From Symbiodinium natans (taxonomy: Eukaryota; Sar; Dinophyceae; Suessiales; Symbiodiniaceae): a stretch of 64,000 nucleotides of DNA. Position numbers and translations under genes: made by a program. Positions 48,079-59,284 of this stretch are shown one piece after another; the stretch's first letter is position 1; each line of letters begins with the position of its first letter. The stretch is from positions 62,001-126,000 of the forward strand of contig CAJNDS010000378.1 of the NCBI GenBank assembly GCA_905221605.1, written 5' to 3'. The notes beneath the pieces are model-generated. The model was not told the DNA's origin. It worked only from the letters and a program-made list of their open reading frames with translations, and searched no databases.

Positions 48079-48107
48079 CACTTCATGCTAGGCTGGCTGC
48101 TGGCGGC
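48079..48107 (+). promoter_or_regulatory. Possible spliced-leader acceptor and 5' leader of the GH6 gene
   Basis: TTTGCATTTCAG ends at 48078, 29 bases before the proposed ATG at 48108. Dinoflagellate mRNAs receive a trans-spliced leader at such sites, so this is a plausible acceptor; an upstream cis intron is the alternative. An out-of-frame ATG at 48085 opens a 12-codon upstream frame that overlaps the start. Confidence 0.35.
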
Positions 48108-51100
48108 ATGGTCGCCTTTTTGAGCCTTGTGGTTGCCGGACTTGTTGGCAGCTTCGCAGAAGAAGGCTTAGAGCCAGGACAAGCTGATGAACGGCGCTTG
48201 GGCGGGCGCAGCAATCCCTTTCGGGATCAAAAGTTCTACGTGAATCCCAGCTACAGGAGCATTTCTTCAAATGCTGCATATAGATTGTTGATTCTTGCCT
48301 TTTTTGGGCATGATGGCAAAGCTAGCTGTTGCAGGACATCCCTAGCCTCCAGCATTGCATCTTCAGATGGTCATATCCGAGCCACTCTGGAATCAGCACT
48401 CAATGTGCCTTCAGCCTATTGGCTTGACAAGCGAGGACACTTGGGCTAACCATGTGAACTGCTCGTGTCTTGTTTTTGTGACGGGTTGCTTGTCCAAAGC
48501 TGGTCCACACAGGGGGTGGGCACATGTTAGGAAAGATTCACGGCAGCTCCACGGGCAGCATGGAGGGGATCCTGGAAGATGCCGCCAGCAAGCCGGTTCC
48601 AGAGCTCGTGGTCTTCATCGTGTACGACCTGCCAAACCGCGACTGCCATGCTAAGGCCTCGAACGGCGAGCTGTGCTGTAGCTACAAAGCTGATGGGCGC
48701 TGTGACTACTTGGATGTGGGCGACGGCAGCTGCAGTGCCGGCCTCAAGCAATACAAGGAGGAGTACATTGACCAGATTGCCTCAGTGCTGCGGCAGTTCT
48801 CTGGACGTGTTCCAGTGGTGCTGGTCATCGAGCCGGATTCTTTGCCGAATCTGTCAACCAACCAGGCTGACCCAAGGTGTGGAAACGTTGCAACCAAAAC
48901 CGCCTACCAGGGCGGAGTCAGCTATGCCGTCAAGGCTTTGGCTGCAGCCGATCCATATGCTGCAATCTACCTGGACGCAGGTCACGGCGGCTGGCTAGGC
49001 TGGAAGGACAACATGAAGGATTTCGTGCAGACAATCAAGGGCCTCGGGGTTTCGGATCACATCCGCGGCTTCGCCAGCAACGTCGCAGGCCCAGGCCTCA
49101 GCAAGGTGCAGATTCATTCCTGCGATCGGATATGTGCCGTTCATGGTCACTGACACCTTGCCCAATCACCCCCATGGCAGGTTTAATTATACAGGCTTAT
49201 GGTAAACCGACGATCAGTCATATGAGTCATATGAGATATGTGAGAATTCCCCATCCCCCTGACGGCCTGTGGATTCTGACAATGCCGTACTTGAAGCTGT
49301 CCCTAGGTCCAGGCGCGCACAATGCACAGCAAGTTGCGTGCATGTAGCCGGTACATGGTACACGTGCTCTTGAATGCGCGAAGGTGCTCGCGATAGATGT
49401 GCCTCAAATCTTACATGCTTGCACCCCCAAAGCACAAGATCAAAATCCGGGCCCTTAGAAGCTTAGACAACCAAACGAATGATTCTTGCAGAAGTCTTCG
49501 CAAGCCCATCCATTTACTTGTTGTTAGACTGGCTTAACTAGTTGTAGGTTAGCCCTTTGCGTACGATGTGTGTGGTACACCGGCGGTGCCTCTTTGTGCT
49601 GCGCTTCCTCCTCCAAACAGGGTACAAGAGAAAAGGGTTGTCTCTCAGGATAGTCTGGGGTTGGGCACTCCAGGGACCCTCTGGACATACTGCCCCCACG
49701 CCGAGGGTGGAGAACAACATGTACTTTGATCATCCCCACCCCTGCAGCTGCCTTATGTGCCATCCTTCCGCTTTAGACAGGCTAGTACGGACGCTTCGCC
49801 ACAGGCTTCTGTCGCGGGACTCTCCGCCAAATTTATCCCTGGAGCCGAGTCCCGCCGTCTAGCCTGGAGTGCCCCTCAAGAAAGCCCGCCAAGAGCTCCG
49901 CCAAGTATCCTGGACCCAGAGAAGCCTGCAGAGAGTCCCGGTGCCCACCCTCTCGGCGGGACTCTCTGCCATTCAGGAAGCTGAGCGAAGCGATGCGAAG
50001 CACATAACGTTGCGGAAAGACAAAGTGGCAACGCCCGACCGTGGACCGGCCTTTGGCTTTTTTTCTTCGTGATGGCTATGATGGTCGGCGTTGTGCGAAG
50101 CGTTGTCAAACACGGAGCATGAAATGGAAAAACAGCAGCTGCAGTAGCTGTGGCGATGTGCTTGTGCCGATATTTGTAATGGCAGGTCAATGCAACATAA
50201 CCTAATTCCCTAGCCTCCTCACAGGTTGAGGGTGTCTGAAAATTGGCGTCCTTTCTGATCTTTCTTGATTGGCTCTTGCTAAGTTGGCTCCATCTCGCAC
50301 ATGCTCTGCTCTTTTTTGCTTAGGGCAGTTGTGCAAGCGACTTGCCAGCATCAGGTTACCAAAGCGTGGGTGAGGTGTGTCCGACCTACGACTTCTGCCT
50401 CAACAATGCCCATCCCAACCATCCGTGCTGCAGTGACCCCTGCGGCTTGACCAGCCAATGGAACCCGTCACACAACGAGATGCAGTATGCCCTGCACCTG
50501 CGGAAAGCCATGTCGGAGGGCATCCGTGGCTTTGTGCCCCACATGATCATTGACACGGGACGCAATGGTGTTGCAGGGATGCGTTCGGACTGCGCCAACT
50601 GGTGCAACATTCGAGGCGCCGGCGTAGGTCTCGCGGCCACGACGGACACTGCCAGACCATCTGTTGTTGATGCCTACTTCTGGCTGAAGACGCCAGGTGA
50701 ATCTGATGGTTGTTCGCAGACACTTCCGGATGGAGGTTCGTGCCCGCGCTTCGATGAGGACTGTGCCTCCGTCGACAGCATCGGCTTTCGCCCGGAGGAG
50801 CCCCGCGCGCCCGAAGCTGGACAGTGGTTCGACTACCAGATTAAAGAGCTCGCCGCAAATGCGCGGCTTCATGAAGACAGCCCTCGGCCTGCATCCGAAG
50901 CAGACACGGCATCATCATCAAAGAACCCCTTTAAGGACAAAGTGTTCTACGTGAATCCTTCGTACCAGGCATCCTTGTCCACCAGCATCCAGTCCTCGGA
51001 GGGTGCAATCAAGGAGACACTCGAGGCCATGGTGGATTTACCCTCGGCATACTGGCTGGACAAGCGAGACAAGATTCACGGCAGCTCCACGGGCAGCATG

Positions 51101-54100
51101 GAGGGGATCCTGGAAGATGCCGCCAGCAAGCCGGTTCCAGAGCTCGTGGTCTTCATCGTGTACGACCTGCCAAACCGCGACTGCCATGCTAAGGCCTCGA
51201 ACGGCGAGCTGTGCTGTAGCTACAAAGCTGATGGGCGCTGTGACTACTTGGATGTGGGCGACGGCAGCTGCAGTGCCGGCCTCAAGCAATACAAGGAGGA
51301 GTACATTGACCAGATTGCCTCAGTGCTGCGGCAGTTCTCTGGACGTGTTCCAGTGGTGCTGGTCATCGAGCCGGATTCTTTGCCGAATCTGTCAACCAAC
51401 CAGGCTGACCCAAGGTGTGGAAACGTTGCAACCAAGAGCGCCTACCAGGGCGGAGTCAGCTATGCCGTCAAGGCTTTGGCTGCAGCCGATCCATATGCTG
51501 CAATCTACCTGGACGCAGGTCACGGCGGCTGGCTAGGCTGGAAGGACAACATGAAGGATTTCGTGCAGACAATCAAGGGCCTCGGGGTTTCGGATCACAT
51601 CCGCGGCTTCGCCAGCAACGTCGCAGGCCCAGGCCTCAGTCGCTCGTGCGGCTGAAGCCTCATATCTTCTGAGCTTAGGCTTCTCTTCCGAAGAGGTAGG
51701 AGGCTTGTGTATACTAGACTCGGTTGTCGCCGGCAAACCGAATTCTGACGAAACACCTCTGCAGTCTGCTATGCTGCACGTTGAAGCTTCGCATGCTAAA
51801 CTGCAAGGGGTGAAGTAGTCGAAGCGCCAGTCGAAGTCCGAGCAAGTGAGACAGCACTGCACTGCAGGCTATCAGTATGTGGGTGAGGTGTGTCCGACCT
51901 ACGACTTCTGCCTCAACAATGCCCATCCCAACCATCCGTGCTGCAGTGACCCCTGCGGCTTGACCAGCCAATGGAACCCGTCACACAACGAGATGCAGTA
52001 TGCCCTGCACCTGCGGAAAGCCATGTCGGAGGGCATCCGTGGCTTTGTGCCCCACATGATCATTGACACGGGACGCAATGGTGTTGCAGGGATGCGTTCG
52101 GATTGCGCCAACTGGTGCAACATTCGAGGCGCCGGCGTAGGTCTCGCGGCCACGACGGACACTGCCAGGCCATCTGTTGTTGATGCCTACTTCTGGCTGA
52201 AGACGCCAGGTGAATCTGATGGCTGTTCGCAGACACTTCCGGATGGAGGTTCGTGCCCGCGCTTCGATGAGGACTGTGCCTCCGTCGACAGCATCGGCTT
52301 TCGCCCGGAGGAGCCCCGCGCGCCCGAAGCTGGACAGTGGTTCGACTACCAGATCAAGCAGCTGGCCGCGAACGCGCGCCTGTATCAAGGCGGCACCACC
52401 ACGGAGGCCGCTGAGACCAGCGCTGAGGCATCCACCAGTGTGCCCATTGATCCGACATCAAGTGCACCTCTTCCGTCAACCTCTGGTAAGCCTAAGGGGA
52501 ACAAGAACCCCTTTAAGGACAAAGTGTTCTACGTGAATCCTTCGTACCAGGCATCCTTGTCCACCAGCATCCAGTCCTCGGAGGGTGCAATCAAGGAGAC
52601 ACTCGAGGCCATGGTGGATTTGCCCTCGGCATACTGGCTGGACAAGCGAGACAAGATTCACGGCAGCTCCACGGGCAGCATGGAGGGGATCCTGGAAGAT
52701 GCCGCCAGCAAGCCGGTTCCAGAGCTCGTGGTCTTCATCGTGTACGACCTGCCAAACCGCGACTGCCATGCTAAGGCCTCGAACGGCGAGCTGTGCTGTA
52801 GCTACAAAGCTGATGGGCGCTGTGACTACTTGGATGTGGGCGACGGCAGCTGCAGTGCCGGCCTCAAGCAATACAAGGAGGAGTACATTGACCAGATTGC
52901 CTCAGTGCTGCGGCAGTTCTCTGGACGTGTTCCAGTGGTGCTGGTCATCGAGCCGGATTCTTTGCCGAATCTGTCAACCAACCAGGCTGACCCAAGGTGT
53001 GGAAACGTTGCAACCAAGAGCGCCTACCAGGGCGGAGTCAGCTATGCCGTCAAGGCTTTGGCTGCAGCCGATCCATATGCGGCAATCTACCTGGACGCAG
53101 GTCACGGCGGCTGGCTAGGCTGGAAGGACAACATGAAGGATTTCGTGCAGACAATCAAGGGCCTCGGGGTTTCGGATCACATCCGCGGCTTCGCCAGCAA
53201 CGTCGCAGGCCCAGGCCTCAGTCGTTCGTGCGGCTGAAGCCTCATATCTTCTGAGCTTAGGCTTCTCTTCCGAAGAGGTAGGAGGCTTGTGTATACTAGA
53301 CTCGGTTGTCGCCGGCAAACCGAATTCTGACGAAACACCTCTGCAGTCTGCTATGCTGCACGTTGAAGCTTCGCATGCTAAACTGCAAGGGGTGAAGTAG
53401 TCGAAGCGCCAGTCGAAGTCCGAGCAAGTGAGACAGCACTGCACTGCAGGCTATCAGTATGTGGGTGAGGTGTGTCCGACCTACGACTTCTGCCTCAACA
53501 ATGCCCATCCCAACCATCCGTGCTGCAGTGACCCCTGCGGCTTGACCAGCCAATGGAACCCGTCACACAACGAGATGCAGTATGCCCTGCACCTGCGGAA
53601 AGCCATGTCGGAGGGCATCCGTGGCTTTGTGCCCCACATGATCATTGACACGGGACGCAATGGTGTTGCAGGGATGCGTTCGGATTGCGCCAACTGGTGC
53701 AACATTCGAGGCGCCGGCGTAGGTCTCGCGGCCACGACGGACACTGCCAGGCCATCTGTTGTTGATGCCTACTTCTGGCTGAAGACGCCAGGTGAATCTG
53801 ATGGCTGTTCGCAGACACTTCCGGATGGAGGTTCGTGCCCGCGCTTCGATGAGGACTGTGCCTCCGTCGACAGCATCGGCTTTCGCCCGGAGGAGCCCCG
53901 CGCGCCCGAAGCTGGACAGTGGTTCGACTACCAGATCAAGCAGCTGGCCGCGAACGCGCGCCTGTATCAAGGCGGCACCACCACGGAGGCCGCTGAGACC
54001 AGCGCTGAGGCATCCACCAGTGTGCCCATTGATCCGACATCAAGTGCACCTCTTCCGTCAACCTCTGGTAAGCCTAAGGGGAACAAGAACCCCTTTAAGG

Positions 54101-55552
54101 ACAAAGTGTTCTACGTGAATCCTTCGTACCAGGCATCCTTGTCCACCAGCATCCAGTCCTCGGAGGGTGCAATCAAGGAGACACTCGAGGCCATGGTGGA
54201 TTTACCCTCGGCATACTGGCTGGACAAGCGAGACAAGATTCACGGCAGCTCCACGGGCAGCATGGAGGGGATCCTGGAAGATGCCGCCAGCAAGCCGGTT
54301 CCAGAGCTCGTGGTCTTCATCGTGTACGACCTGCCAAACCGCGACTGCCATGCTAAGGCCTCGAACGGCGAGCTGTGCTGTAGCTACAAAGCTGATGGGC
54401 GCTGTGACTACTTGGATGTGGGCGACGGCAGCTGCAGTGCCGGCCTCAAGCAATACAAGGAGGAGTACATTGACCAGATTGCCTCAGTGCTGCGGCAGTT
54501 CTCTGGACGTGTTCCAGTGGTGCTGGTCATCGAGCCGGATTCTTTGCCGAATCTGTCAACCAACCAGGCTGACCCAAGGTGTGGAAACGTTGCAACCAAG
54601 AGCGCCTACCAGGGCGGAGTCAGCTATGCCGTCAAGGCTTTGGCTGCAGCCGATCCATATGCTGCAATCTACCTGGACGCAGGTCACGGCGGCTGGCTAG
54701 GCTGGAAGGACAACATGAAGGATTTCGTGCAGACAATCAAGGGCCTCGGGGTTTCGGATCACATCCGCGGCTTCGCCAGCAACGTCGCAGGCCCAGGCCT
54801 CAGTCGCTCGTGCGGCTGAAGCCTCATATCTTCTGAGCTTAGGCTTCTCTTCCGAAGAGGTAGGAGGCTTGTGTATACTAGACTCGGTTGTCGCCGGCAA
54901 ACCGAATTCTGACGAAACACCTCTGCAGTCTGCTATGCTGCACGTTGAAGCTTCGCATGCTAAACTGCAAGGGGTGAAGTAGTCGAAGCGCCAGTCGAAG
55001 TCCGAGCAAGTGAGACAGCACTGCACTGCAGGCTATCAGTATGTGGGTGAGGTGTGTCCGACCTACGACTTCTGCCTCAACAATGCCCATCCCAACCATC
55101 CGTGCTGCAGTGACCCCTGCGGCTTGACCAGCCAATGGAACCCGTCACACAACGAGATGCAGTATGCCCTGCACCTGCGGAAAGCCATGTCGGAGGGCAT
55201 CCGTGGCTTTGTGCCCCACATGATCATTGACACGGGACGCAATGGTGTTGCAGGGATGCGTTCGGATTGCGCCAACTGGTGCAACATTCGAGGCGCCGGC
55301 GTAGGTCTCGCGGCCACGACGGACACTGCCAGGCCATCTGTTGTTGATGCCTACTTCTGGCTGAAGACGCCAGGTGAATCTGATGGCTGTTCGCAGACAC
55401 TTCCGGATGGAGGTTCGTGCCCGCGCTTCGATGAGGACTGTGCCTCCGTCGACAGCATCGGCTTTCGCCCGGAGGAGCCCCGCGCGCCCGAAGCTGGACA
55501 GTGGTTCGACTACCAGATCAAGCAGCTGGCCGCGAACGCGCGCCTGTACTGA
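48108..55552 (+). CDS. Secreted four-domain GH6 cellulase (tandem catalytic domains in one polypeptide)
   Basis: Seven exons (48108-48256, 48335-48435, 48531-49100, 50355-51638, 51868-53220, 53450-54802, 55032-55552) sum to 1,777 codons in one frame. It starts with a signal peptide, MVAFLSLVVAGLVGSFA, followed by four complete GH6 domains. Each has NPF..K.FYVNPSY, WLDKR.KIHGS, VYDLPNRDC and IEPDSLPN (the two Asp positions of the GH6 mechanism), DAGHGGWLGW, IDTGRNGV, WCNIRG, and PGESDG, then EAGQWFDYQIK. Cys-rich inserts (GELCCSYKADGRC) suggest disulfides. Ser/Thr/Pro-rich linkers separate the domains. An intron interrupts each domain at the same site: GC-AG and 1,254 bp in domain 1, GT-AG and 229 bp in the others. 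Domain 1 has two extra GA-AG introns. The gene ends LAANARLY-stop. GH6 enzymes cleave beta-1,4-glucan; secretion suggests action on theca or food cellulose. Confidence 0.92.
49101..50354 (+). other. 1,254-bp GC-AG intron in GH6 domain 1
   Basis: The donor CTCA|GCAAGG and acceptor ATCAG|GT restore the same Ser-Tyr junction as in domains 2-4 (GPGLS followed by YQ). The donor is the direct counterpart of the GT donor in the other domains. The intron sequence is unrelated to the 229-bp introns and holds no recognisable gene; an alternative donor GTGCAG lies at 49107. Confidence 0.75.
50355..55552 (+). repeat. Near-identical 1,582-bp tandem unit in the GH6 gene
   Basis: Equivalent points recur at exactly 1,582 bp (51868, 53450, 55032), each unit holding the C-half of one domain, a linker, the N-half of the next and the 229-bp intron. 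Units 51868-53449 and 53450-55031 differ at only a few positions that I can see (for example TTGCCC/TTACCC, GCGGCA/GCTGCA and the base at 53224/54806). The first unit (50355-51867) is shorter because its linker differs. Confidence 0.93.
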
Positions 55553-56149
55553 GGTGAGGCCTCCATGTTGACGACTGTCAGTTGTTTTAGCAACCAAGAG
55601 ATTCTGGAAGCCAGATCGACAGCACAAAGTGCACTGGCCTTGGATCCTGACTTTGTCTTCAGTTGCACGCCTGATGGCTGCAAGGCAGCACCTGCACAGA
55701 ATTCAGCATATCTTTTGGCAATCAGCTCAGCGCGACTTCAACAAAGAGCTTTAGAGCTCTTCGGGAGTTGGCATGCCTTCCGCACGGCGAACAGGGATGA
55801 GACCTGTTACAGGGAACAAACATGGCAGCGGTCGATGTTTTCTTGGCTGCGGTGCACTTCTAAGCACGGAGCCACTACAGTCCTTACAAGTAGAGCAGAC
55901 TCAGAAAGAAGAGCGACTGCCATCTTTGTCCACCAGACCGACCTAGAAAGATGTCTTGATGAACGGCAAAGTCGAGTGTTGTCAAAATCTAAATCCCTTC
56001 CGGACAGCCTTCGTCAGCATAATTACGCAAGCCTGCCATCCGGTGATATCCGGCAGTAGGTTAGATCTGGCACTAGCACCAACGTTACGGCCTTTTCCTC
56101 TCCACTTGGCACACTTGTAAAGGAGTGTGATGTGGGCCGTTGTCCAATT
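55553..56149. other. Spacer after the GH6 stop codon
   Basis: An open frame at 55565-56059 (+) has no family signature. I see no GH2 or GH6 motif here. It probably holds the GH6 3' untranslated region and part of the GH2 intron. Confidence 0.4.
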
Positions 56150-59110
56150 TGTGCGGGGAAGGTTTGCTTGATGAGGAGCAACAGTTTCCTCAGATCCAAG
56201 CGCCCGCCGCAATTCGAGATAGCAAAAAAGGAGCCCAGTATTGTGTGCCTGCTTTGCAAGAGACTGTATCGACTGTATCTTCAGCCCTCACCACGAAACC
56301 AAGGCACGCAACGCTCGAAAAGGAGTTGCGGCTTTGGTCTCCTGAGGATGCGGCACTGCAAGCATTGCCTTGACACAATTGACATGCTAAGACTGCTAGC
56401 TGCTAAGACAAATCGAAGCTGAGAGCACGGCCAGGACCCCCAGTGCTATACAGCTCATGTCTCACTTGGTTCCCGCACAAGCTCAATCTCGGTGGAGCGA
56501 CACTTCGCACGCCGATTTCTGGCCGTGCAAGAGGGCCGCCTGCTGCTCAACGGCAAGGCCCGGCGTACAGCCCAGCTCCGGTCTTTGTTCTTCACCTGTC
56601 TCAGCGGTGGTTCTGCCTCCCTGTTCGAGTTCCGGGCCCGTTGGCCATGAACCTCCATACAGAACAAATATTTGTCGGGGAAACGCCACTCATGAAGTGT
56701 ATCTTCTTCGTAACGTGGAAAGCGAGCAGAAGGCAGTACACTGGCTGCCTAAGAGGCTTTGGCTTAAGACATGTCCCTCTTGGTTTTGCTTGCTTATCTC
56801 TGTTTGCTCCAGTCATGCCGCTGCCATTCAATTTTTTGGAACCCGCAGAGAAGGTTAAATCACGAGCCTTTGCCTCCGTCATTCAATATAAAGATCATCA
56901 TCTCATCTTAACCCGTCTGCCCCGCCACCCAATCGGTAACCATATGCATTTTCTTGGGCATGGTTACCTGCACAGGTTTCAACCGTATGTTCTCGGGAGC
57001 GAGAATTGTACCCGCAGGCGATCTTCATCCGCTTACCTTCCACCCCACTTCCTCATCGGTAACATTGCATTTGCTTGGGGAGGAGCGTTGTATCCGCAGA
57101 TTATTTGCTAAGTAGAGGAAAAATTCTTGTTCACAACGAGGCAAACGATCATGTACGACTTCTTTAGGGTTTTCGAACCCCTCCAGCTGCCCTCTCCCCT
57201 CCCCCGACCCCCAAATTTTAAATCAGATTACCCTTGAAGTTTTGTGCCACAGCACAGTCCCATGTATCTTAGTCGTGCGTAGACGTTTGCTTCAAGCTTG
57301 GCACGCGAGTTGGATGTCAAATGTCTCTCTTGAATGCTGGATCGGTGGACCACGCTTTCAAACAAATGCAGTGATTCGCGGGGTCATGTCAAGAGTCGTC
57401 ATATGTTATGTTTCGTGAATGGTGTCTCCTGTTCTTTCTGTGACCCGGACGAACATCTTTCAAAAAAGGCAATGCCCAAACCTGGTTGTTTCTTTCGTAA
57501 AAACCCAATCCTACATCGTTTGGGCCGTTTGGTGTTCTGGCTATCTTTGCCGCGAGGCGGGGCGGAAATTCAACAAATCTCAGTTTGTTTGTCCTCCCCA
57601 TCGAAAACTTCTGCCTTTTCTTGGGCGCCGCAGGGTTCAACTTATGCGTCTCACTTTAGTCGGTTTGGCCCGGCCTTACACGGACCAAGGCATGCCCCTG
57701 CATGCAATCCACAGTCCAGGTGATGTTCGTGCATGGGGTGCTATATCAGGCGCGGGCCATGGCCTGTATTGGCGCAAGGGAAGCACAATAGGTTGCTACA
57801 TGTTGCATCATGTTGCTACAGCCAGCTGCCACCAATACGATTCTGGAGCGCATGCTTGTTAGCAGTTGGACTCAGCTGAGGGCTACTGGCCCGAGTCATT
57901 GCTCACCCCGCCGGACGTCGAGGCCGTCGGACGCGACCTTCGGATGATCAAGGCAGACACGGCCCAAAAAAAGTCAGCTGCAAAAACTGCAAAGTACAGG
58001 GCAACCTCCCCAGCGAACCCCAGGCCGCAGGCTTCAACACCATTCGCGTGCACGCGGTGGTCATGGGGGAAGCATTCTACGCCTTGTGCGACAAGCTCGG
58101 CCTTCTTGTGTGGCAGGTCATGCGCCAAACGCACGTCATTAGGGGATCGGTTTGGTGTATGACTCTGTATGACATACATTGTCTCGCCGGAGGACATGCC
58201 AGCAGGTGATATGCGTGCTATGCCAACGTGGTCGGAAGTCCGAGCCGTTGCCGAGGAAGAGAGACTTGTTCAAAGCAGACTTAAGCAAAAATCACATTGA
58301 ACTACGCACAAGCAAGAGCCGTGCCCGCTCCAAGGATCGGCATGGAAGCCCAAAGGCAGGTTGGATTCGACATCCTTATGTTATGGCTGGACTGTATACC
58401 AATTACTCTGTAAGCCGAAATCCGGATGCAGGTTGAATTTGCCTGTTCGACGGGCACTCTTCGATGAGATTCGTCGGTCGCATGCCAGTCAGACGGCCTT
58501 TGAGGTTGAGCTGCAGGACAGGCCTTGCTAGTGACAGACACCGACACGCGATCTCAATCTGACAGTGCTTGCTCAGCTTTGCGCAGGCCATGGTACGTGC
58601 TTTGTCACATTTTGCTTCCGTCACAGTCTGGGTACTCTTCAACGAGGGCTGGGGCCAGTCAAACACCCAGGCCTCTTGCCTCTTGCCTCGTAGCGTGCTC
58701 TTGAAGCGATGACGAGACGTTGCACAAGCTTTTGGCACAGGCTTGGGTGGCTTTGTTGCGGCAACTTGACCCCAGTCGGCTGATTGACGCATCTGCGCTG
58801 CAAGAACATGCCCTGGCACGCTGTTCCCTCTTCACAGCATTCTGTTCTGCTAAGAGATATCATCGTTGAGGCCAACAGTGGGTGGAATGAAGTTGAAGGT
58901 CCGGCATTGGGAGATTTCGCGGATCTTCATAATTATGTGCCTCGGCGGGCCATGTCCCGAGACATGAGGAGGGCTTATTGCTGCCACCTGCACATTCACA
59001 GTTCTGTTGCGAAGGAAGATAACTCATCAATTTTCGGGCCCCTTGCAATGAGCTTTCAGAACTTTGCCGAGTGGGGCTACAACGTTGCAGGCCAAGCTGT
59101 TGGGAGGAGC
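56150..59110 (+). CDS. GH2 glycoside hydrolase, C-terminal half (catalytic TIM barrel)
   Basis: About 56300-56370: ELRLWSPEDAAL, the end of the immunoglobulin-like domain. About 56495-56557: HFARRFLAVQEGRLLLNGK. 57720-57749: VMFVHGVLYQ (30 bp). 57866-57952: DSAEGYWPESLLTPP...DLRMIK. 58024-58116: AAGFNTIRVHAV...CDKLGLLVWQ. 58193 on: DMPAGDMRAMPTW. To 58516: DEIRRSHASQTAFEVELQ. 58587-58670: VTVWVLFNEGWGQ, with the catalytic acid/base Glu in FNE. 58838-58936: VEANSGWNEVEG...DFADLHNY. A possible nucleophile exon, NFAEWGYNVAG, lies near 59070. Introns: GC-AG 56558-57719, 57750-57865, 57953-58023 and 58671-58837; GT-AG 58117-58192; GA-AG 58517-58586. All joins are phase 0. The series starts where the 45.7-47.4 kb half stops, so both probably form one gene. 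Substrate (galactoside, mannoside or glucuronide) not determined. C-terminus not found. Confidence 0.85.
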
Positions 59111-59284
59111 GTGTCTGGGCAGGGGGTATTGGATGCAGAATTGCAAACATGTCGTAGGACAGGTCGGAAAAATCGGAGGATGCACGCTTCTGCAATCCGA
59201 TGGGCCCAAACAGGAGGTGTCACCATCTCAGAGCTCTAGCCGCTATAATGATTACTCGACTGTAACTATAGTAGGGGGCTCGAC

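Noticed and set aside
51639-51653. Stop codon after SRSCG as the true end of a half-size GH6 protein
   Set aside because: The domain would lack its second half. A GT donor at 51639 and AG acceptor at 51867 restore the frame, and the same holds at 53221 and 54803.
50468-55627. Repeated minus-strand frames of 109-160 residues opposite the GH6 exons
   Set aside because: They recur only because the GH6 unit is duplicated. The + strand carries the full set of GH6 motifs.
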